From contig CAKSIR010000017.1 of assembly GCA_934462775.1 (NCBI GenBank), positions 1 to 24,412 of the forward strand: a stretch of 24,412 nucleotides of DNA, written 5' to 3'. How positions within the stretch are numbered: the first letter of the stretch is position 1; the number at the start of each line of letters is the position of its first letter. The notes under the pieces are model-generated. The model had not been told where the DNA came from. It ran no database searches and worked only from the letters and a program-made list of their open reading frames with translations. This stretch comes from an uncultured Ruminiclostridium sp. Its GTDB lineage: Bacteria; Bacillota; Clostridia; Oscillospirales; Ruminococcaceae. This document shows positions 12,696 to 20,344 of this stretch, piece after piece. The translations under genes were made by a program, and so were the position numbers.

Positions 12696-13427
12696 ATGAA
12701 TGAAGAAAAATTCAGCGGCAAGGCTGAGATTTATGCAAAGTTCCGCCCGTCCTATCCTATGGAAATCGTGGATTATCTTTTTAATATGACCCATGCGGAG
12801 CAGGTTGCGGACATCGGCGCAGGAACAGGCATCTTCACAAAGTGCCTTATGGCAAAGCCGTGGAAAGTAACTGCTGTGGAGCCTAACGATGATATGCTCG
12901 GTGTGCTGAAAAGCACGCTTGATTGCACTGCCGTAAAGGCAGGCGCTGAGGAAACGGGGCTGCCAAGCGGGAAATACGGTCTTGTTACCGTTGCGCAGGC
13001 GTTCCATTGGTTTGATACGGTTCGCTTCAGGGATGAGTGCAGGCGTATTCTGACTCCGAACGGCATTGTCTGCCTTTTGTGGAACACCACCGACGAAAGC
13101 AAGGACATCATACTGCGCCAGAACGAGATGAACTTTAAATACTGCGGCTGCTACGACGGTCATACGGGAGGTCAGACTCCCCAGCAGGACGACGGCAGGA
13201 TAAGGCAGTTCTTTGAAAAATGCGAGAAGAAAAGCTTTGTAAACCCGCTTGTATTCGGGCTTGAGGATTATATCGGCAACCGTTTGTCCCGCTCCTACGC
13301 ACCGAAAAAAGGCGACGCCGTATATGACGAGTATGTGGCGGCGCTTACGGATTTCTGGAATAAAAACAGCGAAAACGGAAAAATAACAATTCCGAATATA
13401 GTGAACTGCTATATAGGAAATGTCTGA
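12696..13427 (+). CDS. Class I SAM-dependent methyltransferase, substrate unknown
   Basis: The 243-residue protein has a Rossmann-fold methyltransferase N-terminal half: ADIGAGTGIFTKCL (motif I, SAM binding, about 37-50), an acidic end of strand 2 (AVEPNDDML) and LVTVAQAFHWFD (motif IV region). The opening FSGKAEIYAKFRPSYP is common in methyltransferases of the Methyltransf_11/25 type. The C-terminal half offers no recognisable substrate clue. It lies 12 bases after purN with ribosome site GGGGAG, and 14 bases before the IMP cyclohydrolase gene, so it is transcribed with the purine genes. Whether it has a purine-related role is unknown. Confidence 0.85.
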   Translation: MNEEKFSGKAEIYAKFRPSYPMEIVDYLFNMTHAEQVADIGAGTGIFTKCLMAKPWKVTAVEPNDDMLGVLKSTLDCTAVKAGAEETGLPSGKYGLVTVAQAFHWFDTVRFRDECRRILTPNGIVCLLWNTTDESKDIILRQNEMNFKYCGCYDGHTGGQTPQQDDGRIRQFFEKCEKKSFVNPLVFGLEDYIGNRLSRSYAPKKGDAVYDEYVAALTDFWNKNSENGKITIPNIVNCYIGNV

Positions 13428-13441
13428 GAAAGGAAAAAGCT

Positions 13442-14161
13442 ATGAAGATTATTTCACTGGAAAAAGAGCTTAATTCCCTGTCATACCACGGCAGAGGAAT
13501 AGTTATCGGCAGGTCAGCCGACGGCAGCAAGGCTGTTACAGCCTACTTCATTATGGGCAGAAGCGAAAACAGCAGAAACAGAGTATTCATCGAGGATGGT
13601 CAGGGAATCAGAACAGAGGCTTTCGACCCGTCAAAGATGGTTGATCCGCACCTTATTATATATGCGCCTGTCCGCGTTTTGGGCAACAAGACAATTGTTA
13701 CCAACGGCGACCAGACAGACACAATCTACGAGCTTATGGATAAGCAGCAGACCTTTGAGCAGGCGCTGAGAACAAGAGAATTTGAGGACGACAAGCCAAA
13801 CTACACACCTCGTATTTCCGGAATTATCCATGCAGGAAACGGCGATATGAATTTTGCAATGTCTATTCTCAAGAGCGCGGAGGGCGACCCATGCTCCTGC
13901 GAAAGATACACGTTCGCATACAACAACCCAATTGCAGGTCAGGGCAGATTTATCCACACATACATGGGCGACGGCAATCCGCTGCCAAGCTATGAGGGCG
14001 AGCCTAAGTTGGTTGAAATCCCCGATATGGAAATTGACGAGCTTACCGAATATATCTGGAAGAATCTCAACGCCGACAACAAGGTTTCCCTGTTCGTAAG
14101 ATACATTGACATTGCAACAGGCGATTACGAATCCAGAATTGTAAACAAGAACGTAAAATAA
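13442..14161 (+). CDS. purO: IMP cyclohydrolase, PurO type
   Basis: The 239-residue product contains the features of the archaeal-type IMP cyclohydrolase: YHGRGIVIGRSADG near residue 15 and AYFIMGRSENSRNRVF. This family closes the second ring of IMP from FAICAR and is unrelated to the IMP cyclohydrolase half of the usual bacterial PurH. It is somewhat longer than archaeal PurO of about 200 residues, with an extra C-terminal part. The neighbouring gene supplies the AICAR formyltransferase, so the two together replace bifunctional PurH. The ribosome site AGAAAGGA lies just upstream. Confidence 0.88.
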   Translation: MKIISLEKELNSLSYHGRGIVIGRSADGSKAVTAYFIMGRSENSRNRVFIEDGQGIRTEAFDPSKMVDPHLIIYAPVRVLGNKTIVTNGDQTDTIYELMDKQQTFEQALRTREFEDDKPNYTPRISGIIHAGNGDMNFAMSILKSAEGDPCSCERYTFAYNNPIAGQGRFIHTYMGDGNPLPSYEGEPKLVEIPDMEIDELTEYIWKNLNADNKVSLFVRYIDIATGDYESRIVNKNVK

Positions 14162-14180
14162 CAGAAAGGAACAGTGCAAA

Positions 14181-15359
14181 ATGAAGGAACTTGAGTTAAA
14201 ATACGGCTGCAACCCTAACCAGAAACCGTCGCGTATTTTTATGGAGGGCGACGGCGAGCTTCCTATCGAGGTGCTTAACGGAAAGCCCGGTTATATAAAC
14301 TTTATGGACGCGTTCAACGGCTGGCAGCTTGTAAAGGAATTAAAGGCTGCAACAGGACTTCCCGCCGCAACATCGTTCAAGCACGTTTCTCCTGCGGGCG
14401 CGGCTGTCGGTCTGCCGCTTTCAGATACGCTGAAGAAGATTTACTGGGTTGACGATTTAGGCGAGCTGACGCCCCTTGCAAGCGCTTATGCAAGAGCAAG
14501 AGGCGCTGACAGAATGTCCTCCTACGGCGACTTTATCGCTCTTTCCGACGTTTGCGACGCCTGCACCGCCAAGATGATTCAGCGCGAGGTTTCAGACGGC
14601 GTTATTGCTCCCGGATACACGGACGAGGCTCTCGAAATCCTCAAGAGCAAGAGAAAAGGCACATACAATATCATCAAGATTGATGAAAATTACAAGCCTG
14701 CTCCGATTGAGCGCAAGCAGGTGTTCGGCATTACTTTTGAACAGGGCAGAAACGAGCTTGTAATCGACGACAATCTTTTTGCGAACGTTGTTACAAATAA
14801 CAAGAACATTCCCGAAAGCGCAAAGAGAGATCTTGCAATTTCCATGATCACTCTGAAATATACGCAGTCCAACTCTGTTGCTTATGTATGCGACGGTCAG
14901 GCAATCGGTATCGGCGCAGGTCAGCAGTCAAGAATCCACTGCACACGTCTTGCAGGAACAAAGGCTGACAACTGGTACCTCCGTCAGTCGCCGCAGGTAA
15001 TGGGACTTCAGTTCATTGATTCCATCAGACGTGCGGACCGCGACAACGCAATCGACCTTTACATCGGCGAGGATTATATGGACGTACTGGCTGACGGCGC
15101 GTGGGAGAACATCTTCAAGGTTAAGCCTGCCGTTTTCACAAGAGAAGAAAAGCGCGCATGGCTCGACACAATGAAGGGCGTTTCCCTTGGCTCAGACGCA
15201 TTCTTCCCGTTCGGCGACAATATTGAGCGCGCTCACAAGAGCGGCGTTGAGTACATCGCACAGCCGGGCGGTTCAATCCGTGACGACAACGTTATTGACA
15301 CCTGCAATAAGTATAATATTGCAATGGCATTTACAGGCATCCGTCTGTTCCATCACTGA
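14181..15359 (+). CDS. Stand-alone AICAR formyltransferase (PurH C-domain homologue)
   Basis: The 392-residue enzyme formylates AICAR with 10-formyltetrahydrofolate (step 9). It matches only the formyltransferase part of PurH (about 515 residues): SFKHVSPAGAAVG has the catalytic Lys-His, GIGAGQQSRIHCT is the folate-site region, and SDAFFPFGDNIERA with QPGGSIRDDNVI and FTGIRLFHH form the typical C-terminal end. The N-terminal MGS-like IMP cyclohydrolase domain is absent; this looks original rather than a truncation, because the protein starts with its own ribosome site (AGAAAGGA) and the PurO gene precedes it by 19 bases. The usual KHxNPAG reads KHVSPAG here. Confidence 0.93.
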   Translation: MKELELKYGCNPNQKPSRIFMEGDGELPIEVLNGKPGYINFMDAFNGWQLVKELKAATGLPAATSFKHVSPAGAAVGLPLSDTLKKIYWVDDLGELTPLASAYARARGADRMSSYGDFIALSDVCDACTAKMIQREVSDGVIAPGYTDEALEILKSKRKGTYNIIKIDENYKPAPIERKQVFGITFEQGRNELVIDDNLFANVVTNNKNIPESAKRDLAISMITLKYTQSNSVAYVCDGQAIGIGAGQQSRIHCTRLAGTKADNWYLRQSPQVMGLQFIDSIRRADRDNAIDLYIGEDYMDVLADGAWENIFKVKPAVFTREEKRAWLDTMKGVSLGSDAFFPFGDNIERAHKSGVEYIAQPGGSIRDDNVIDTCNKYNIAMAFTGIRLFHH

Positions 15360-15385
15360 TGCCTGACTGAAAGGCAAGGTATAAA

Positions 15386-15766
15386 ATGGCTTTATGCAGC
15401 GAAATTTACCCAAGGCTTTTTGAATATTTGCTCAGCAAAAAAGGCGTTGAATCCGACTTTGTTGAAAGAAACAACTGGCGGCGCTTTACGGTCGGCGGCA
15501 GGATTTTTGCCGCCGTCTGCGCCGACGGAACCGATAATGCCGTTATCTGCGTAAAAGCGCCCGCCGATTACAATGAAACCATAAGGCAGCTGCATGACGA
15601 TATTAACGAAAGCAGCTACAACTGTAAGCGTCAGTGGAACGAGATAAGGCTGACGGGCAGCGTTCCTTACGAGGTGGTTGCCGATATGTGCGACCGCGGC
15701 TATCATCAGGCGCTTTATAAGCTGCCGAAAAAGCTCCGCAATGACATTTTGGAGGAGTATTTCTGA
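15386..15766 (+). CDS. MmcQ/YjbR-like protein
   Basis: The 126-residue protein resembles the YjbR/MmcQ family: RRFTVGGRIFAAV, a middle NAVICVKA strand, an aromatic-basic KRQWNEIRLTGSVP, and a C-terminal YHQALYKLPKKLR. These small proteins have a CyaY-like or DNA-binding-like double-wing fold; their function is not established. It lies 26 bases after the AICAR formyltransferase gene, and its TGA shares a base with the ATG of the next gene, so the two are translationally coupled. The stop-start overlap makes it a genuine part of the operon. Confidence 0.75.
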   Translation: MALCSEIYPRLFEYLLSKKGVESDFVERNNWRRFTVGGRIFAAVCADGTDNAVICVKAPADYNETIRQLHDDINESSYNCKRQWNEIRLTGSVPYEVVADMCDRGYHQALYKLPKKLRNDILEEYF

Positions 15767-16485
15767 TGACGCTGACAATTAACACTATATTTTTTGCAGT
15801 AATGATAATTCTTCATTACTGCAAAAAGGTGCGACTTTCAAATCAGTGGGTTATGATAATCACGGTTTTCCTGCTACCGTTCAGCCTGTGGGGTATAGGT
15901 GCGTTGTTTGAAACAAGCGTTTCTGTTGTGGGTTATATCAACATCTTGACCTCTTTACCGGGACTGTTTGTGTTCGGTTATCAGAACGTTTATCCCTCAG
16001 ATAACTGGTCTTTCAACAGATACTGCACCGAAAAGGCAAAAAAGCTTATAGGCGGCAGGCGGCTGATGACGGCAGGCTTTTGCGGAGCAATTGCAGGCGC
16101 TTTAATTTCCGTTTTCGGTATTCTAATGCTTGGATGGGTTACAAAAACCATGTTCGGCGGCGGCAACGATATACTTTCAGCCGTAACAGCAGCGACCATG
16201 GGATTAAACATTATCATCGGAATAATCGGCGCTATGGGGTTTATGATTTTTGCGATTTTCGGAGCGGGCTGTTTCGTACTGGGCGACATTATGCTTACAA
16301 ACGGACTTGTCCGCAATAACCTTGTCTTAATGGAAAAATCGGGCGAAAGAGTTATGCACATTGTGCTTTCATCAGTGCCTGTGGTTAATATTATTTACGG
16401 GTTTGTCCGCCTGAAGGCAGTCAATGCTGCAATAAAGGCGGAAAATCTGTACGCAGAAGAATTGTTAAAAGGAGAAAACAGATGA
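15766..16485 (+). CDS. Unknown integral membrane protein in the purine operon
   Basis: The 239-residue protein has about five or six hydrophobic helices, near residues 2-18, 27-45, 48-66, 96-118, 138-170 and 197-212. The loop between the third and fourth is basic (FNRYCTEKAKKLIGGRR). I do not recognise the family. Its start overlaps the stop of the YjbR-like gene (TGATG), and its own stop overlaps the purD start (ATGA at 16482-16485). It is thus translationally coupled on both sides. That argues for a stable association with purine synthesis or its regulation, but a role such as transport of a purine or precursor would be a guess. Confidence 0.75.
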   Translation: MTLTINTIFFAVMIILHYCKKVRLSNQWVMIITVFLLPFSLWGIGALFETSVSVVGYINILTSLPGLFVFGYQNVYPSDNWSFNRYCTEKAKKLIGGRRLMTAGFCGAIAGALISVFGILMLGWVTKTMFGGGNDILSAVTAATMGLNIIIGIIGAMGFMIFAIFGAGCFVLGDIMLTNGLVRNNLVLMEKSGERVMHIVLSSVPVVNIIYGFVRLKAVNAAIKAENLYAEELLKGENR

Positions 16486-17759
16486 ACGTTCTTGTTGTAG
16501 GCGGAGGCGGAAGAGAGCACGCAATTATCCGTGCCTTAGCCAAATCGCCTAAGGTAGATAAAATTTACGCCGCTCCGGGAAACGGCGGTATTTCAAGACT
16601 TGCACAGTGCTTTGACTGCAAGGCAACCGACCTTGACGGCATTGTGGCTCTGGCAAAGGAATTGAAGCCCGATTATGTTTTCGTTGCACCTGATGACCCG
16701 CTGGTAATGGGTCTGGTTGACCGTCTTAACGATGCCGGTTTCAGGACATTCGGTCCGAAAGCTAACGCTGCCATATTAGAGGGCAGTAAGGTATTTTCAA
16801 AGGCTCTCATGAAGAAGTACGGAATTCCAACAGCCGGCTATGAAACCTTTACGGACGCCGAGAAAGCAATCGCATACATAAAGGAGCAGAACAGCTATCC
16901 CGCCGTTATTAAGTGCGACGGACTTGCGCTTGGCAAGGGCGTAATTATCGCAAAGGATTTTGAGGAAGCAAAAAACGCGGTTAATTCAATGCTCCTTGAC
17001 CATAAGTTCGGAAAATCCGGCAGCGAAATCGTCGTTGAGGAATTTCTCACAGGTCCTGAGGTAACGGTTCTTGCTTTTACAGACGGCAAGACGGTGAAGC
17101 CGATGATAAGCTCAATGGATCACAAGCGGGCTTATGACAACGACGAGGGTCTTAACACCGGCGGAATGGGTACAATTGCTCCGAACCCGCTTTATACAGC
17201 CGAATATCAGGCAGAATGTATGGAAAAGATTTTTCTGCCTACAATCAACGCAATGCAGAAGGAGGGCAGACCTTTCAAGGGCTGTCTGTACTTCGGACTT
17301 ATGCTGACTCCAAAGGGCGCAAAGGTGATTGAGTACAACTGCCGTTTCGGCGACCCTGAAACTCAGGTGGTTTTACCGCTCCTTGAAACGGATTTGCTCG
17401 ACATTATGGAAGCAATCTGGGAGGAAAAGCTGGATACTCTCGACATTAAGTGGAGCGATAAATCCTGCGCCTGCGTCGTAATGGCAAGCGGCGGCTACCC
17501 CGAAAAGTATGAAACAGGCAAGGAAATCAGCGGCTTTGACGCAGACGGACAGGTTGACGCAGACGCTTTTGTTTATCATGCGGGAACAAAGCTTGTTGAC
17601 GGTAAGTACCTTACAGCAGGCGGACGGGTTTTAGGAATTACCGCCGTTGGCGGCAATCTCCGCGAGGCGCTTGACAAGGCGTACAGTGCAGTGGGCAAAA
17701 TCAGCTTTGAAAAGGCTCATTACCGCAAGGATATAGGTCAGCGCGCATTAAAGGGCTGA
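16482..17759 (+). CDS. purD: Phosphoribosylamine-glycine ligase (GAR synthetase)
   Basis: The 425-residue ATP-grasp enzyme couples phosphoribosylamine and glycine (step 2). It starts with the family N-terminus MNVLVVGGGGREHAI. It carries the ATP-grasp blocks AVIKCDGLALGKGV, EEFLTGPEVTVLAF, HKRAYDNDEGLNTGGMG and the metal-binding YNCRFGDPETQ. The length is normal. It is the last gene of the operon; a GC-rich hairpin follows. The ribosome site AAAAGGAG lies inside the end of the membrane-protein gene. Confidence 0.97.
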   Translation: MNVLVVGGGGREHAIIRALAKSPKVDKIYAAPGNGGISRLAQCFDCKATDLDGIVALAKELKPDYVFVAPDDPLVMGLVDRLNDAGFRTFGPKANAAILEGSKVFSKALMKKYGIPTAGYETFTDAEKAIAYIKEQNSYPAVIKCDGLALGKGVIIAKDFEEAKNAVNSMLLDHKFGKSGSEIVVEEFLTGPEVTVLAFTDGKTVKPMISSMDHKRAYDNDEGLNTGGMGTIAPNPLYTAEYQAECMEKIFLPTINAMQKEGRPFKGCLYFGLMLTPKGAKVIEYNCRFGDPETQVVLPLLETDLLDIMEAIWEEKLDTLDIKWSDKSCACVVMASGGYPEKYETGKEISGFDADGQVDADAFVYHAGTKLVDGKYLTAGGRVLGITAVGGNLREALDKAYSAVGKISFEKAHYRKDIGQRALKG

Positions 17760-17769
17760 CATAATCAAT

Positions 17770-17820
17770 CGCTCGCAAAGGGCTGCGTAAGACAGCGTCC
17801 CTTGCGGGCGGTTGTCTTTG
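17770..17820 (+). terminator. Probable terminator of the purine operon
   Basis: A long hairpin begins 11 bases after the purD stop: CGCTCGCAAAGGG (17770-17782) pairs with CCCTTGCGGGCG (17799-17810), with one bulge and one G-U. An inner CTG/CAG stem extends it. The tail GTTGTCTTTGCTT is only moderately T-rich. Confidence 0.65.
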
Positions 17821-17893
17821 CTTAAAAATAAGTACAAATACATGGTTTTTGAACAATTTTTATATGAAAATTGCAGAAAATTTAAAAAAGGTA

Positions 17894-17922
17894 TTGCTTA
17901 TTCAGAGAAAAGTAATTATAAT
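17894..17922 (+). promoter_or_regulatory. Promoter of the amino-acid ABC operon
   Basis: TTGCTT (17894-17899) and a consensus TATAAT (17917-17922) are separated by 17 bases. Transcription should begin near 17929, about 40 bases before the binding-protein start. Confidence 0.75.
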
Positions 17923-17968
17923 AGAAGTTAAAGTTTATTACTTGGAAAGAGAAAGGACACTAAAGAAA

Positions 17969-18760
17969 ATGAAATTAAGAAGAATTGCAGCAGGGCTGCT
18001 TGCAGTTGCATCCTGCGGAATTATGCTTGCAGGCTGCGGCGGAAACAATGCGGCAAACAACACAACAACATCAGACGGAGAAGCAAAGGGCGGAAAGCTT
18101 ATCATGGCTACCGAGCCGGGATTTGCTCCTTATGAGTACATTGATGGCAGCGAGGTTGCAGGTATCGACGTTGATATTGCAAACGCAATTGCCGACGAGC
18201 TTGGCATGGAGCTTGAAATTCAGCAGATGGATTTCGACGGCGCGCTTCTTGCGGTTCAGCAGGGCAAGGTTGACTTTGCTGCGGCAGGTATTTCCATTAC
18301 AGACGAGCGTAAAGAGGTTATGGACTTCTCAATCGAATATGCTACATCAAAGCAGGTTGTAGTTGTTCTCAAGGACGCTAACATCATCAGCTCACCAAGC
18401 GACATTAAGGAAGGCACAAAGGTAGCAGTTCAGCAGGCAACAGTTGCTGATAGTTATGTATCAGACGATCTTGGCATGGAACCGCTCCGTTACACAAAGT
18501 ATGTTCAGGCTGCCGAGGACCTTAAGAACAACAAGGTTGACTGCATTATCATGGACGAGCTTCCTGCAAAGGAAATGGTAAAGGCAAACGACACGCTGGC
18601 AATCCTTGACGAAGAAGTATTCACAGACAAATACGCGCTTGCATTCCAGAAGGGCAACACAGAGCTTGAGGATAAGGTAAACGCAATTCTCGAAAAGCTT
18701 ATTGCTGACGGAAAGGTTGACGAATTTACACTTAAGCACACAACAGGCGACGCAGAATAA
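17969..18760 (+). CDS. Polar amino-acid ABC transporter binding lipoprotein (family 3)
   Basis: The 263-residue product has a lipoprotein signal ending LAGC (Cys23), a short Asn/Thr spacer and a family 3 solute-binding domain: PGFAPYEYIDGSEVAGIDVDIANAIADELG, then the hallmark GKVDFAAAGISITDERKEVMDFS. It binds an amino acid (glutamine, arginine, cystine or similar; not resolvable here) outside the membrane. The frame is open from 17849, but the start is placed at ATG 17969, because only this gives a signal peptide at the N-terminus and it follows AAAGGA. An upstream start would also precede the promoter. The permease and ATPase follow directly. Confidence 0.92.
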   Translation: MKLRRIAAGLLAVASCGIMLAGCGGNNAANNTTTSDGEAKGGKLIMATEPGFAPYEYIDGSEVAGIDVDIANAIADELGMELEIQQMDFDGALLAVQQGKVDFAAAGISITDERKEVMDFSIEYATSKQVVVVLKDANIISSPSDIKEGTKVAVQQATVADSYVSDDLGMEPLRYTKYVQAAEDLKNNKVDCIIMDELPAKEMVKANDTLAILDEEVFTDKYALAFQKGNTELEDKVNAILEKLIADGKVDEFTLKHTTGDAE

Positions 18761-18771
18761 TCAACGAAAGG

Positions 18772-18800
18772 GCGGGCAGTGGCATTATGCTGCTGTCCGC
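18772..18800 (+). other. Intercistronic stem-loop after the binding-protein gene
   Basis: GCGGGCAG (18772-18779) pairs with CTGTCCGC (18793-18800) over eight base pairs including one G-U, with a 13-base loop. It sits 11 bases after the binding-protein stop and before the permease ribosome site GGAGG (18812-18816). No T tract follows, so it is more likely an mRNA stabiliser or translation modulator than a terminator. Confidence 0.5.
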
Positions 18801-18823
18801 TATATTCTTACGGAGGAAAAACC

Positions 18824-19525
18824 TTGGATTTTTTTCTTGACATCTGGAACGCAATCGACAAGGCTCTTATCAAGGACAACCGATACGAGTACTATCTGAG
18901 CGGTATTTCCAACACTCTTATAATTTCACTGTTTGCCGTTCTCTTAGGCTTTCTTATCGGTGTGCTTATCGCCGTTATAAAGTTTTTCTGCAACGGAAAA
19001 AAAGGAGTAGGCATTTTTGCGAAAGTCTGCGACCTTTATGTATTCGTAATAAGAGGTACGCCTGTATTGGTGCAGCTGCTCCTTATCAATGCAATCTTTT
19101 TCTGCTACCGTGACGCAAATACCATGCTGGCGGCTATTGTCTGCTTTGGTATCAATTCGGGCGCATACGTTGCGGAAATCGTCCGCGCAGGTATTGAGTC
19201 AATCGACAAAGGACAGATGGAGGCGGGACGCTCGCTTGGTTTAAGCGGAATTCAGACCATGCGCCTGATTATCCTGCCGCAGGCTATCAAGAACATTCTT
19301 CCCGCTCTCGGAAACGAGTTTATAGTACTTGTAAAGGAAACGTCAATTGCCGGATATATCGCAGTTACCGATATTACAAAGGCTGCTCAGTATATCGGCT
19401 CAAAGACATACGATATTATTACGCCGCTATTGATTGCGGCGGCATTCTACCTGATACTTGTATTTATTCTGACAAAGCTTCAAAAAATGCTTGAGAGGAG
19501 GCTGGCTAAGAGTGATAGACGTTAA
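18824..19525 (+). CDS. Polar amino-acid ABC transporter permease
   Basis: The 233-residue membrane protein of the HisM/GlnP class has about five helices. Its permease signature [23 protein letters not shown] contacts the ATPase. A TTG start at 18824 is chosen because GGAGG lies seven bases upstream and the resulting [11 protein letters not shown] is a typical N-terminus. The frame also has an ATG at 18786 region without ribosome site. The 3' end overlaps the ATPase gene by 14 bases, indicating coupled translation. As the only permease gene, it probably forms a homodimer. Confidence 0.9.
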   Translation: MDFFLDIWNAIDKALIKDNRYEYYLSGISNTLIISLFAVLLGFLIGVLIAVIKFFCNGKKGVGIFAKVCDLYVFVIRGTPVLVQLLLINAIFFCYRDANTMLAAIVCFGINSGAYVAEIVRAGIESIDKGQMEAGRSLGLSGIQTMRLIILPQAIKNILPALGNEFIVLVKETSIAGYIAVTDITKAAQYIGSKTYDIITPLLIAAAFYLILVFILTKLQKMLERRLAKSDRR

Positions 19526-20234
19526 GGGACTTACGAAATCCTTTGATGACCTGCACGTTCTCAAGGGAATTGACGAACATATATACAAAGGCGAAAAGGT
19601 TGTAATTATCGGGCCGTCGGGTTCGGGAAAAAGTACGTTCCTCCGCTGTCTGAATCTTATGGAAACTCCTACAAGCGGCGACATTATTGTTGAGGGCGAA
19701 TGTATTACCGCCCCAAAGGCAGACGTAAATCTGATACGCAGAAAAATGGGAATGGTATTCCAGCATTTTAACCTTTTTCCGCACATGACGATTCTTAGGA
19801 ACATTACTCTGGCTCCCACAACTCTTAAGCTTATGACTAAGGAAGAGGCTGAAAAGACGGCTATGGAGCTGCTTGAGCGCGTTGGTCTTGCAGACAAGGC
19901 GCAGGCGTACCCGAATATGCTTTCGGGCGGACAGAAGCAGCGTATCGCCATTGTAAGAGCGCTTGCAATGAAGCCCGATGTAATGCTGTTTGACGAACCT
20001 ACCTCGGCTCTTGACCCTGAAATGGTAGGGGAGGTTCTCGACCTTATGAAAAGCCTTGCTGACGACGGCATGACCATGGTGGTTGTTACCCACGAAATGG
20101 GCTTTGCAAGAGAGGTTGCGTCAAGGGTTCTGTTTATGGATAACGGGCTGATTGTTGAACAGGCTCCTCCGCAGGAATTTTTCGCTAATCCGAAAAGTCC
20201 AAGACTTAAGGACTTCTTGTCCAAGGTTTTATAA
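19512..20234 (+). CDS. Polar amino-acid ABC transporter ATP-binding protein (GlnQ type)
   Basis: The 240-residue ATPase has Walker [11 protein letters not shown]-loop ([11 protein letters not shown]), signature LSGGQKQR, Walker [15 protein letters not shown] and the switch His in VVTHEMG. Length and motif spacing are those of GlnQ/ArtM/HisP proteins, which power uptake of polar amino acids with the two preceding gene products. A GTG start at 19512 is preferred: AGAGGAGG ends ten bases before it and the protein then begins [11 protein letters not shown], as in relatives. A TTG at 19491 would add seven residues without a good ribosome site. Confidence 0.94.
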   Translation: MIDVKGLTKSFDDLHVLKGIDEHIYKGEKVVIIGPSGSGKSTFLRCLNLMETPTSGDIIVEGECITAPKADVNLIRRKMGMVFQHFNLFPHMTILRNITLAPTTLKLMTKEEAEKTAMELLERVGLADKAQAYPNMLSGGQKQRIAIVRALAMKPDVMLFDEPTSALDPEMVGEVLDLMKSLADDGMTMVVVTHEMGFAREVASRVLFMDNGLIVEQAPPQEFFANPKSPRLKDFLSKVL

Positions 20235-20243
20235 TGTATTTTG

Positions 20244-20276
20244 CTCCCGCAGTGAATCTGTGGGAGTTTTCTTGTT
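20244..20276 (+). terminator. Intrinsic terminator of the amino-acid ABC operon
   Basis: CTCCCGCAG (20244-20252) pairs with CTGTGGGAG (20258-20266), nine base pairs with one G-U and a loop of five, followed by TTTTCTTGTT. It lies nine bases past the ATPase stop. Confidence 0.85.
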
Positions 20277-20344
20277 CATAAACATTTGCATATTTGCGGC
20301 TTCGATGCAGATGATAATAAAAAACAACGGAGGATTATGCAGAT

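Noticed and set aside
12168..13163. Long minus-strand open frame of 331 codons opposite purN and the methyltransferase
   Set aside because: It has no family resemblance, lies entirely opposite two clear genes, and is a by-product of their codon bias.
17849..17968. Long N-terminal extension of the amino-acid binding protein
   Set aside because: It would place 40 residues before the lipoprotein signal and begins upstream of the promoter at 17894-17922.
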